Positions 25,393 to 33,977 of a stretch of 64,000 bases of DNA are shown piece by piece. How positions within the stretch are numbered: position 1 is the first letter of the stretch; each line of letters begins with the position of its first letter. A model generated the notes under the pieces. It was given only the letters and a program-made list of their open reading frames with translations, ran no database searches and was not told the origin of the DNA. A program made the translations under genes and the position numbers. The DNA is from SIG598 sp045605025 (GTDB taxonomy: Bacteria; Bacillota; Clostridia; Oscillospirales; Acutalibacteraceae), in contig JAZUPE010000013.1 in assembly GCA_045605025.1 (NCBI GenBank), positions 1 through 64,000 of the forward strand, given 5' to 3'.

Positions 25393-26724
25393 ATGAAATC
25401 AAAATTTTCGTTCGTAATTACATACTGGTGGCTGCTGGTAATGTTCGTGTTCGGACTTGCGCTGCTTATCTTTGCAGAAAAAGAAGAGCGAATGTCTGAA
25501 TCGGAGAAACGTATGCTCAGCGGCTTTCCGGATTTTTCTGCAGAGAGCGTTCTTTCCGGAGAATTTTCATCCGGCGTTGAAAGCTTTCTTTCCGATGGAG
25601 TTTTCGGGCGGGAAAGCATCGTCGGTATCAGTGAGAGTGTTCTGCGTCTGTTCAATGCAGGAACAGAAGAAGATATGGCACTGCTTGGCGATATTGAAAT
25701 GGATGCCCAGCTTCAGGGCGTTCAGGATGATGAACTGACAGAAAACAAAGCTGAAAGCAATCAGGCTGGGGCAGAGAATGTCGGTGATAATGTAGATGTT
25801 CCTGTAAGTTCCGGCGACGCTGATGAGATGGAACAGGATACGGATGAACTGAACGGGTACGGTTTGTTTGCCGAGTATATCAATGGAGGGTATCGAAAAC
25901 TCCTTACGGTTGAAGAAAGCCAGATCAAGGATGTTGTTGCAGCAGTCAATTCTTTCAAGGAATTCCTGCCTGAAGATGGTTACGTGTTTTATACAAATAT
26001 TCCGCTGACAAGAACAGGAAACATTATCAAAAAAAAGGATAAATACTCCGGCTGGATCGATAATATGCAGGGGTGTTTCCAGAAATATGCCGCAGACAGC
26101 GTGTACTATGTTAATGCTCCTGAACTTTTGGAAGAGGATTTATTAGCCGGGCAGCACGTTTACTTCAGCTCGGATCATCATTGGACTCCGTTCGGGGCAA
26201 TCAAGGTTGTCAATGAATGCATGAGAATGCAGGGAGTGCCAGCAGTTCAATATGATGAATATGCCTACAAAACCGTGCAGTTCACCAATACCGAGCAAGG
26301 AACAAGGGATGATATGGAACTGATGTATCCTCTGCAGAAGACCCAGGGGTACAGTATGGATAACGGAGAAGTGGGAAAAGAATGCAACATCATAGAATAT
26401 ACCTACAAAAATTATGTTGCGTATCTGGGCGGAGATCACAAAGTGTGGAGAAAATATGTTACAGGTTTTTCTACCGGCCGCAAAGCTCTGGTTGTTGGTG
26501 ATTCTTTCTCGAACGCGTTTACTCCATATCTCACATCATACTATGATGAGGTTCATAAAGTCGATGCTCGCTATTATGACTTTGAAGCAAACGGCGGAAC
26601 AGTGGGAAATCTGATAAAGAAATATGGAATCGACGATGTCTACATAATATTGTCGTATGCCAACGGATTCACGTCAAAAACATCAATGGAGAAACTGGAG
26701 ATCATGTTGTATGGCAAATCATGA
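25393..26724 (+). CDS. DHHW (AlgX/AlgJ-like) SGNH-fold protein
   Basis: The 443-residue protein has one N-terminal membrane anchor (about residues 9-28) and an extracellular domain. YFSSDHHWTPFGAIKV is the DHHW motif. KALVVGDSFSNAF gives the GDS nucleophile block, and an acidic insert lies at about residues 100-155. These proteins transfer acetyl groups delivered by MBOAT partners. Its end overlaps the next gene by 14 bases. Confidence 0.88.
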   Translation: MKSKFSFVITYWWLLVMFVFGLALLIFAEKEERMSESEKRMLSGFPDFSAESVLSGEFSSGVESFLSDGVFGRESIVGISESVLRLFNAGTEEDMALLGDIEMDAQLQGVQDDELTENKAESNQAGAENVGDNVDVPVSSGDADEMEQDTDELNGYGLFAEYINGGYRKLLTVEESQIKDVVAAVNSFKEFLPEDGYVFYTNIPLTRTGNIIKKKDKYSGWIDNMQGCFQKYAADSVYYVNAPELLEEDLLAGQHVYFSSDHHWTPFGAIKVVNECMRMQGVPAVQYDEYAYKTVQFTNTEQGTRDDMELMYPLQKTQGYSMDNGEVGKECNIIEYTYKNYVAYLGGDHKVWRKYVTGFSTGRKALVVGDSFSNAFTPYLTSYYDEVHKVDARYYDFEANGGTVGNLIKKYGIDDVYIILSYANGFTSKTSMEKLEIMLYGKS

Positions 26725-28153
26725 TAATCTGAACAGAGACGAAGCGTACTTTGTGCAAAGAACAGTTCTGGTTTCGTTTGTCGTTCTGTCTGTGCTTATC
26801 AATTTGCTGGTGCTTGCGCTTCAGCGACAGGACGATATTCGTGCGCTGTTGGCAGAAATTCATGCAGAAACCGGCAGCTATTCATCTGCGCTGAGGCAGG
26901 TTGAAGATATTGAAGATAAAACAAAGCGTATTGATAATCAGTATATAGTTGCCTGCATTATGCAGGATAACAAGGATTTTGAGCCGGCGGCAGAACAGTT
27001 CCTGATGCTGAACGGGTACAAGGACAGCAGTGACAGATATCTCAGATGTCGTTATGACACCGCTTCACAGTATTATGACAGCGGAAGCTACGAGGAAGCA
27101 CTGGAGATTTTTTCGGAACTGAATAATTATTCCGACTCGATGCTCAGAAAGAATCAGGTAATGTACAGCAAGGCAGAAAAAGCCTGCACAGAGGGAGAAT
27201 ATGCGCAGGCAATAATGCTCTTTCTTTCTCTCGGAGATTACGGTGATGCCGGGCAGCGCGCGTTTGATGCGGCATTGAAGGTTACCGGAGATCAGGCAGC
27301 TGCGGAGGAGATGCTTACCAATGGCGGAATGACCGGCGAGGAAATGGAGCGGGCAATACATATTGCAGAGCGTCGGTCTTTGATGCCGGAGTTCTCTATA
27401 GCCGCGGGCAGCTACCATACGGTAGTGCTGCGTCCGGATGGAACGGTTGCCGCCTGTGGTGATAATTCCAGCGGACAGTGCGACGTGTCCGGCTGGCAGA
27501 ATATTGTTCAGGTGCATGCAGGATCAAAGCATACAGTCGGGCTAAAATCCGATGGCACAGTTGTTGCAACGGGTGACAACCGCTTCGGTCAGTGTAATGT
27601 GAGTGACTGGACAGGCGTAAGTGAACTGACGGTCAATGACTTCAACACAATAGCACTGCTTTCCGACGGTACAGTAGAGAGCTGCGGCTACAATACCTAT
27701 GATTCTATAGAGCGGGCAACCAATGTGTCCCATGTTTTCTCCGGAGGGTACGGAGTGATTGCCATTACGAACGACGGAACCTGCATCGCCTCGCACAGGT
27801 CACATTCAATTATGCCGGCTCAAAGGATTATTCACGCGTCACTAAACACCGGCTATGCTGCGTTTGTGTACTCGGACGGAACCTGCGCTTTCTCTGTCGA
27901 TCTCGGAGAGATCTGGGAGGGGATAGTGCATGTGGACGCAGGCCCTACTGCTGTTATCGGAGTGGATGTAAACGGCGGAATTAAAGCTCGTTTTTTCCGT
28001 AAGTCCGAGACCGTAGACATGACAACGGACAAGGAGGTTCTGCAGTGTGCCGCAGGAACAGCACATTTTGTGTTCCTCACTGCAGACGGAGAGGTTATCG
28101 CATTTGGGGATAACAGCCTTGGCCAGTGTGATGTTAAGGGGCTTCGCGAATAA
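26711..28153 (+). CDS. Membrane-anchored protein with TPR-like repeats and RCC1-type propeller
   Basis: From the ATG at 26711 (GGAG upstream, inside the end of the previous gene) the protein has 480 residues. One membrane helix lies at about 15-38. Residues 50-210 are helical repeats with a recurring YxDS pattern (GYKDSSDRYLRCRYDTA, NNYSDSMLRKNQ). Residues 230-480 hold RCC1-like blades (YHTVVLRPDGTVAACGDNSSGQC, HTVGLKSDGTVVATGDN, FVFLTADGEVIAFGDN). It is probably an extracytoplasmic scaffold for the MBOAT/DHHW pair. Confidence 0.78.
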   Translation: MANHDNLNRDEAYFVQRTVLVSFVVLSVLINLLVLALQRQDDIRALLAEIHAETGSYSSALRQVEDIEDKTKRIDNQYIVACIMQDNKDFEPAAEQFLMLNGYKDSSDRYLRCRYDTASQYYDSGSYEEALEIFSELNNYSDSMLRKNQVMYSKAEKACTEGEYAQAIMLFLSLGDYGDAGQRAFDAALKVTGDQAAAEEMLTNGGMTGEEMERAIHIAERRSLMPEFSIAAGSYHTVVLRPDGTVAACGDNSSGQCDVSGWQNIVQVHAGSKHTVGLKSDGTVVATGDNRFGQCNVSDWTGVSELTVNDFNTIALLSDGTVESCGYNTYDSIERATNVSHVFSGGYGVIAITNDGTCIASHRSHSIMPAQRIIHASLNTGYAAFVYSDGTCAFSVDLGEIWEGIVHVDAGPTAVIGVDVNGGIKARFFRKSETVDMTTDKEVLQCAAGTAHFVFLTADGEVIAFGDNSLGQCDVKGLRE

Positions 28154-28171
28154 ATCACAGTAAAGACAAAA

Positions 28172-28222
28172 CCACCGGTCTGAACAGGATTTTTTTCTGT
28201 TCAGACCGGTGTGATTTTTTTA
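28172..28222. terminator. Strong bidirectional terminator
   Basis: The stem ACCGGTCTGAACAG / CTGTTCAGACCGGT is followed by GTGATTTTTTT. It separates the acylation operon from the convergent Cthe_2159 gene. Confidence 0.9.
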
Positions 28223-28256
28223 TTCATTGGAAGCGAAACGGATGAGAAAGGAATAA

Positions 28257-30212
28257 TCAGCTGCGTCCGGGGCCGCCCGGACCTTCGTGGCCGCCGGGAC
28301 CACCCGGCCCGCCCCCGTGACCGCCGGGGCCTCCCTGACCGCCAAAACCTCCGCCTCCTCCGTAATATGTGCTCACCTGAGACAAAGTCACATCACTGAT
28401 CTCGGTTGCGCCGGAAAGAGTGCCGGAGGAGAAAATACCATTCTCCTGCTGTCCGTTGCAGCTGCCTCCCAGCCATAGTTTGTATGACAGTCCCACGGCC
28501 ATACCCGGGAAGGAGACAAAAACAGAGGAGAAATCCTTTGCCGGAGTAAAGGCGTAGACAACGTTTCCGTTCTGGTCGGTCAGACTTACCAGCGTGCCGC
28601 CCTGTATAGCGGAGGTGAAGCAAAGCAGCATGTTGCCCTGAACAGAGGACTGACTTGCACCCTGAGCCATGCCGGAACTGCCGGAAACCGCCGCCGTGCC
28701 GCCGGAGACGATGCACTCTCCGGCGTAGTCGAGCGAACCGTTGCCGCTGTTGGTGGGACCGTTGATCACCAGCGTTCCGCCGAAAAGATAGATGTGCCCG
28801 TTGGAATCAATACCGTCGCCGGAAGCGTTAACCAGAACCGTGCCGCCGGAAACGGTGACATCACAGCTGTCGTCCACGGCGAACATATTTGCGCCCGGAC
28901 GGTCGCTTTCACCATCGCTGCCTCCCGCGGAGTTGATGCCATCGTCGGACGCGGTAATATCAATATACCCGCCGGATATATCCACCCTTACGCCCTCGAT
29001 ACCTTCGCAGCTTTTCGAGATACTTACCATGCCGCCGGAGATATCGAGGATTGAATCGGCGTGGATTCCGTCGTCTCCGGAGAATATGGAAATGTCGCCT
29101 CCGGTAATGGAAATGCAGCCGTTGCTGTGCAGAGCGTCGTCGGAGGAGTCGATGACCAGCGTTCCGTTTTCGATGAGCACATTGGAACCTGCCTTGACCG
29201 CCTTTGCGCTGCCGCCCGAGCTGCTTTCCGCTGAGGCATGATCCTCAAAGGGACCATGCCCGCCGCCGAACCAGCCGTCAAAATTATTGCCCTGATCCCA
29301 GCTGCCCCAGCCGGAGTTTCCGGTGCTGCTGTTGGCGCTTCCGCCGCCTGTTGTGATATTGAATCTGCCGCCGCCGATGTGCAGGGTGGATTCTGCCTGA
29401 ATGCCGTCCTGCCCGGCGTTGATGTCAAAGCTGCCGTCAAGAATGGATATCCAGCCCGCGTCGCCGCTGTCGGCGTTGTTGGAACGGATACCGTCGCCTC
29501 CTGCGACAACGGTAAAGCTGCCGCCTCCGACAGAAAGCGAATCCCTGCCGGTAATGCCGTGGTTGACAGCGTTCACAGTGTAGTTTCCACTGTGTATCTC
29601 AAGCGTATCCTTGCACTGAATGCCGTTGTTGAAATTCGCGTTGACCGTGAGTGAGCCGCTGCCCTCAAGGATGAGATCGGATTTGCTGAACAGTGCGGCG
29701 TTCGGTTCGTCTTCTGCCGCGTCGTCGTAAACATACTGTGTGCCGTCGGTCAGCGTGTTGACGGAGCCTTCGGCAAGTGTGATCGTCACGCTTTTTGCTT
29801 TTCGGATATATATCGGACTGCTGTCAGAACAGGTGATGTCGGCGCCGTTAAGCACAAGGCGTACCTTTTCGCCCTTGGCGTCGACAACAATCTGTCCGGA
29901 AAGACTGCCGGAGATGATATATGTACCTGCGGCGGTGATGGTAACCACTGGTCCGCTGACAAGACAGCCGGCTCCGTCTGCTTTTACGGTGCTGCCGTCA
30001 AGGGTGACACGCACACTGCCGTCAGAGGAGTAGCTTTCGGTCTGCACCAGCTCCGCCTGATGGACAGCGGTGCTTTGCGTCTGCTGGGTGTCTTCCTGCT
30101 GATTATTGATGTTGCCGGAAGCGCCGGTCGTTCCGGCTGTACAGCCGCTGAGAACGGATAGTACCAGCGCTGCACACAGCATCATTGTAACAATCTTTCT
30201 TTTCATTGACAT
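28257..30212 (-). CDS. Lipoprotein of the Cthe_2159 (carbohydrate-binding beta-helix) family
   Basis: The 651-residue protein starts with a lipoprotein signal peptide (ALVLSVLSGC, lipidation at Cys24). The body is a repetitive parallel beta-helix with many SGGxxxINAxxDGI turns, typical of the family named after Clostridium thermocellum Cthe_2159, which binds acidic polysaccharide such as polygalacturonate. The last 30 residues are a Gly/Pro/His tail (GGFGGQGGPGGHGGGPGGPG). It lies 14 bases after a DUF4956 gene and a VTC-domain gene, a grouping I have seen repeatedly in Clostridia. Confidence 0.85.
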   Translation of the reverse strand: MSMKRKIVTMMLCAALVLSVLSGCTAGTTGASGNINNQQEDTQQTQSTAVHQAELVQTESYSSDGSVRVTLDGSTVKADGAGCLVSGPVVTITAAGTYIISGSLSGQIVVDAKGEKVRLVLNGADITCSDSSPIYIRKAKSVTITLAEGSVNTLTDGTQYVYDDAAEDEPNAALFSKSDLILEGSGSLTVNANFNNGIQCKDTLEIHSGNYTVNAVNHGITGRDSLSVGGGSFTVVAGGDGIRSNNADSGDAGWISILDGSFDINAGQDGIQAESTLHIGGGRFNITTGGGSANSSTGNSGWGSWDQGNNFDGWFGGGHGPFEDHASAESSSGGSAKAVKAGSNVLIENGTLVIDSSDDALHSNGCISITGGDISIFSGDDGIHADSILDISGGMVSISKSCEGIEGVRVDISGGYIDITASDDGINSAGGSDGESDRPGANMFAVDDSCDVTVSGGTVLVNASGDGIDSNGHIYLFGGTLVINGPTNSGNGSLDYAGECIVSGGTAAVSGSSGMAQGASQSSVQGNMLLCFTSAIQGGTLVSLTDQNGNVVYAFTPAKDFSSVFVSFPGMAVGLSYKLWLGGSCNGQQENGIFSSGTLSGATEISDVTLSQVSTYYGGGGGFGGQGGPGGHGGGPGGPGGHEGPGGPGRS

Positions 30213-30226
30213 TACCCGCTTATGTA

Positions 30227-30910
30227 TTACAGGCTCAGCTCATCGGCGCTGTTTTCCGCTCTGCCGAAGATTATGGTCAGATTACCGTTGCGGCAGCGCA
30301 GTTCGTCGATAAACGCCTTTTCGGAAACATTCCGCTTGAGAGCGATGCGATAGCGCAGCTCGTAAAGACTGCCCATGTTGGTGGTTTTTACGCGGATGAG
30401 GCGGTTACGGGAAGTGAATTTGCCGAAGATATCATCAAATACCTCGGTGTAGTCAAGATCTTCGGGGATGGTGATGCGCAGGTCGCGTTCACCGCCGAGA
30501 TTTCTGCCGTAGCCGGTGATGTTGAGAACAAACATGACCGCACACACAAGAGCCACAACGGTGATTCCTACCCAGATGCGTCCCACGCCGGTGGCGATGC
30601 CTGCAGCCATTGAAAGGAAAATGAAAAGGATATCACGAGCCGTGCCGGGAACGGAACGGAAGCGGATAAGGCTGAATGCGCCCAGAACTGCCACGCCTGT
30701 ACCGGCGTTATTATTGACCATGAGAATTACCAGCTGAACGATTACCGGCATAGCTATGAGTGCCACGGAAAGACTGCGGCTCACTTCGCTGCGGAAGCGA
30801 TAGACAAGAGAGACCAGCAGACCAAGGGCGAATGATACCCCTATGGCGATCAGTGCGGATTCGGTGGTGAGGTTGCCGGCGGAATCGTAAACGTAAATTG
30901 ACTCAAACAT
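30227..30910 (-). CDS. DUF4956 membrane protein
   Basis: The 227-residue protein has three to four membrane helices in the first 130 residues (MVNNNAGTGVAVLGAFSLIRFRSVPGTARDI is the family hallmark), followed by a soluble C-terminal domain of about 90 residues. It usually sits beside VTC-type proteins, suggesting a shared membrane complex, but no activity is proven. Its start overlaps the end of the VTC gene by 8 bases. Confidence 0.88.
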   Translation of the reverse strand: MFESIYVYDSAGNLTTESALIAIGVSFALGLLVSLVYRFRSEVSRSLSVALIAMPVIVQLVILMVNNNAGTGVAVLGAFSLIRFRSVPGTARDILFIFLSMAAGIATGVGRIWVGITVVALVCAVMFVLNITGYGRNLGGERDLRITIPEDLDYTEVFDDIFGKFTSRNRLIRVKTTNMGSLYELRYRIALKRNVSEKAFIDELRCRNGNLTIIFGRAENSADELSL

Positions 30911-31604
30911 GATTTTGCTCCTTTGCGATCAGTTTTTGATAATATGTTCCGTATTTGGAAAAGGATGTCGGATAGATCTGGTTCTGCGTCAGAAGGTCGC
31001 ACATCCACAGAGGCATGGCTCCGGGAACCTTGATTTCCATGATGCGTTCGCCCTCGGGCAGCAGAGGCTCGCCGCGATCGCCGCAGGCGAGAGTGAGGTC
31101 GTCGCTGCGGGCACGGATATTGCTGTCAAAGGTCACTCTCAGACGAGGCTCGTCTGGATGATCCAGTGCGATGCGATCGTAAGCGATATACGCGCGCGGC
31201 ACAGGTTTGTAGAAATCCCTGACCCAGCTTATTTCACGGATGATCTGCGTGCTTTCGCCGGGCGGCGCTTCCCCGGCAAGATAGCGTTCCGCGTCGGAAA
31301 GTTTCATTCCCACGCGGCGCTTGTAGACAACGCCCTTGAATTTCTTTTTCAGCTCCACAAAGACTGTGGTGTCGCTGTCTGGAATGCCGTAGGATCGCAA
31401 CCGGATTTTCTCTTTGTATATCGGCTTCTGAATGGACGCGCGGATCATCCGGTCGCAGTGATCGTCGTAATAGACACTGCATATCGTAGTCTCGCCGTAG
31501 GCGTCCACCCGCATATGTTCCAGCATACCAGCAAGCACTGTCTCGTACTGCGCTGCAGTCAGACGGTATTTTTTTTCGGTGCGTTCAAAGACTGTTTTTG
31601 CCAT
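30903..31604 (-). CDS. VTC-domain polyphosphate polymerase-like protein
   Basis: The 233-residue protein is a single triphosphate-tunnel VTC domain: ERTEKKYRLTAAQY at the start, SVYYDDHCDRMIRAS, KIRLRSYG, FVELKKKFKGVVYKRR, and EIKVPGAMPLWM at the end. Alternating Arg/Lys and Glu residues line such tunnels. In yeast this domain makes polyphosphate from ATP. Whether this bacterial version makes polyphosphate or supports export or sensing with DUF4956 is unknown. Confidence 0.85.
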   Translation of the reverse strand: MAKTVFERTEKKYRLTAAQYETVLAGMLEHMRVDAYGETTICSVYYDDHCDRMIRASIQKPIYKEKIRLRSYGIPDSDTTVFVELKKKFKGVVYKRRVGMKLSDAERYLAGEAPPGESTQIIREISWVRDFYKPVPRAYIAYDRIALDHPDEPRLRVTFDSNIRARSDDLTLACGDRGEPLLPEGERIMEIKVPGAMPLWMCDLLTQNQIYPTSFSKYGTYYQKLIAKEQNHV

Positions 31605-31651
31605 TGCTGCATGTGCTCCGTTTCGTAATGTGCGGTCAGCGAGCCGTCAGG

Positions 31652-31670
31652 AAAATGTCCGGGACATTTT
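31652..31670. repeat. Perfect inverted repeat in the VTC-glnA divergent region
   Basis: AAAATGTCC-G-GGACATTTT, with a further small dyad GTCAC-CT-GTGAC about 30 bases to the right. Both could be operators for the VTC operon. Confidence 0.45.
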
Positions 31671-31793
31671 TAGCTGAAATTTTACCAGTCACAGGTGACC
31701 GCTTTGTGAAGATGAATTTTTCGTTCGATGAGATAAATCAGGTGCATATTAATCAGTGTTAAGAAAAAATATACAAAAAACAAGGATTTCTTC

Positions 31794-31822
31794 TTGACAA
31801 CCTGTGCAATAGTTGGTTAAAT
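31794..31822 (+). promoter_or_regulatory. glnA promoter region
   Basis: TTGACA, 17 bases, TTAAAT. About 20 bases further a GTATAC...GTATAC pair (31844-31864) may be an operator. I cannot match it to a GlnR/TnrA site. Confidence 0.55.
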
Positions 31823-31892
31823 TATGATGTTAGCTTATATAAAGTATACATATACATTGTATACCAATTATTGAACGGAGGCAATATCCATT

Positions 31893-33323
31893 ATGAAAAC
31901 TGTCAGCGAAGTCTTGAAATTCTGCAAGGACAACGATGTGCGCATGATCGACTTCAAGATGATCGATCTTGACGGACGCTGGAGACATATCACTATCCCC
32001 GCAGAGCGCTTCAACGAGGACACCATGACATACGGTATCGGCTTTGACGGCTCCAACTACGGTTATGCCGCGGACGAGAAGAGCGACATGGTCTTTATCC
32101 CCGATATCGCCACCGCAAAGCTGGATCCATACGTTGAAATTCCCACCCTGTCCATGAATGGCAATGTCTGCGTCATCGGCAGGGACGAGAACAAGCCCTT
32201 TGACCAGTATCCCCGCAACGTGGCTCTTGCCGCGATGGAATATATGAGAAGCGAAGGCATTGCCGATGAAATGGTCATCGGTCCGGAATTTGAGTTCCAT
32301 GTATTTGACCATGTCTGCTATGAAACTCAGCCTAACAGCGTCGGTTACAAAGTGGACACCCGTCAGGCTGTCTGGAACACAGGCGTTGACAATGGCTGCA
32401 ACAACGGCTATCAGGTTCCTCTGAAGGCGGGATATCACTGCTCTGCTCCTCAGGACATTACATACAACCTGCGCTCAAAGATGTGCATGACCCTTGCCGA
32501 ATGGGGTGTGGATGTCAAGTATCACCACCACGAGGTAGGCGGCCCCGGTCAGCTGGAAATCGAAGTTGAACTGGGCGATCTGGTGGAAATGGCCGACAAG
32601 ACCATGATCATCAAGTACGTCATCAAGAACGAAGCCGTCAAGGACGGCCGTACCGCGACTTTCATGCCCAAGCCCATCGCCGGCGAGGCAGGCAACGGCA
32701 TGCACGTTCACATGCTCCTCCGCAAGGACGGCAAGCCCCTGTTCTACGACGAGAACGGCTATTCCGGTCTGAGTCAGATTGCCCACTGGTTCATGGGCGG
32801 TCTGCTCAAGCATTGTCCTTCCCTGTGCGGATTTACCAATCCTTCCACCAACTCATTCCGTCGTCTGGTTCCGGGCTTTGAAGCTCCGGTGACTATCGGT
32901 TACGCTACATCCAACCGCAGTGCCGTTATCCGGATTCCCGCCTACGCGAAATCTCCGGATTCCAAGCGCTTTGAACTGCGTAACCCCGACGCGACCTGCA
33001 ATCCCTACTATGCCTACGCCGCCATTTTGATGGCAGGTATTGACGGCATAAAGAACAAGATCGATCCTGCCGCCAACGGCTGGGGTCCCTTTGATTTCAA
33101 TCTTTACAAGCTCTCCGACGAGGAGAAGAAAAAGATTCAGGGTCTGCCCACCAATCTGGGTGAGGCTCTGGACGCTCTGGAGGCCGATCACGATTATCTG
33201 ACCGCCGGTGGAGTGTTCCCCGAGAAGCTGATCGAAATCTGGATCAGAAAGCGCCGTGCCGAACTGGATAGAATCAATTCTGTTCCTCATCCTGCCGAGT
33301 TCGGGCTGTACTACGATCTGTAA
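31893..33323 (+). CDS. glnA: Glutamine synthetase type I
   Basis: The 476-residue enzyme makes glutamine from glutamate, ammonia and ATP. Visible motifs are the N-terminal beta-grasp with DFKMIDLDGRWRHITIP, the metal site VIGPEFEFHVFD, the nucleotide-site segment HHHEVGGPGQLEIEVELGDL, the glutamate-site GNGMHVHMLLRKDG, and NRSAVIRIPAYAKSP. It is about 30 residues longer than Bacillus GlnA. It stands alone with its own promoter. Confidence 0.95.
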   Translation: MKTVSEVLKFCKDNDVRMIDFKMIDLDGRWRHITIPAERFNEDTMTYGIGFDGSNYGYAADEKSDMVFIPDIATAKLDPYVEIPTLSMNGNVCVIGRDENKPFDQYPRNVALAAMEYMRSEGIADEMVIGPEFEFHVFDHVCYETQPNSVGYKVDTRQAVWNTGVDNGCNNGYQVPLKAGYHCSAPQDITYNLRSKMCMTLAEWGVDVKYHHHEVGGPGQLEIEVELGDLVEMADKTMIIKYVIKNEAVKDGRTATFMPKPIAGEAGNGMHVHMLLRKDGKPLFYDENGYSGLSQIAHWFMGGLLKHCPSLCGFTNPSTNSFRRLVPGFEAPVTIGYATSNRSAVIRIPAYAKSPDSKRFELRNPDATCNPYYAYAAILMAGIDGIKNKIDPAANGWGPFDFNLYKLSDEEKKKIQGLPTNLGEALDALEADHDYLTAGGVFPEKLIEIWIRKRRAELDRINSVPHPAEFGLYYDL

Positions 33324-33338
33324 GCAATTATAACTTGA

Positions 33339-33370
33339 GGCTGCCGCAGAGCATCATATCTGCGGCAGCC
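33339..33370 (+). terminator. Hairpin after glnA
   Basis: The stem GGCTGCCGCAGA / TCTGCGGCAGCC is strong, but the following CGTTTCG is not a good T-run. Confidence 0.6.
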
Positions 33371-33406
33371 CGTTTCGATTCCGGACGATCGAACGAGGTA
33401 AGCAGT

Positions 33407-33964
33407 ATGGTCCTTTACCATTATTATGACAGCAAACTTGAGCCTTTTCTTAATCTGTCCGATCTGCCGCGTGAAGAAGCGGAGACAGTGCTGGAAAACA
33501 TCAGGCGAACCAAACCGGATGCCCAGTGTGCCCAACGTGATGCCGATTACATGTTCCGGCGCAGGATGTATGAGGATATCATCAGAAAGGAATTTATCAA
33601 AAAAGGCGGCATCGTACAGCGTGCGTCCCCACACTACATGGTGGTGGAACACAGCCCGTGGCAGAGCACATGGTTTGAGGACTGTGCTCACATCAGAATC
33701 CCGATAGAGGAATTCGACCTGAGAACAGTGTCGTTCACATACGGCGATTCCTTTCCCACATTCAGTCCGTGGCCGAGGGATGACGACTGGAAGGAATACC
33801 GCCGGAAGCTTTATACCTATGAAGAAATACTGGTGATAATCGAAAAATACGGTCTGCCCCAGGACTGGAACGACGACGGAAAACACGGCCCGGAGCGGTA
33901 TGTGGAAGCCCATATCTGGAGCGACGAAACCATAGACCGGTACCGCGTGCAGCAAAATATCTGA
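33407..33964 (+). CDS. Conserved hypothetical protein
   Basis: From the ATG at 33407 (GAGGT upstream) the protein has 185 residues, with no signal peptide or membrane helix. The stretches FIKKGGIVQRASPHYMVVEHSPW, SFTYGDSFPTFSPW and RRKLYTYEEILVIIEKYGLPQDW look strongly conserved and remind me of a hypothetical family common in Clostridia. I cannot give a function. It is 13 bases upstream of the lipoprotein gene, so probably cotranscribed. Confidence 0.7.
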   Translation: MVLYHYYDSKLEPFLNLSDLPREEAETVLENIRRTKPDAQCAQRDADYMFRRRMYEDIIRKEFIKKGGIVQRASPHYMVVEHSPWQSTWFEDCAHIRIPIEEFDLRTVSFTYGDSFPTFSPWPRDDDWKEYRRKLYTYEEILVIIEKYGLPQDWNDDGKHGPERYVEAHIWSDETIDRYRVQQNI

Positions 33965-33977
33965 GCAAGGAGCAAAA

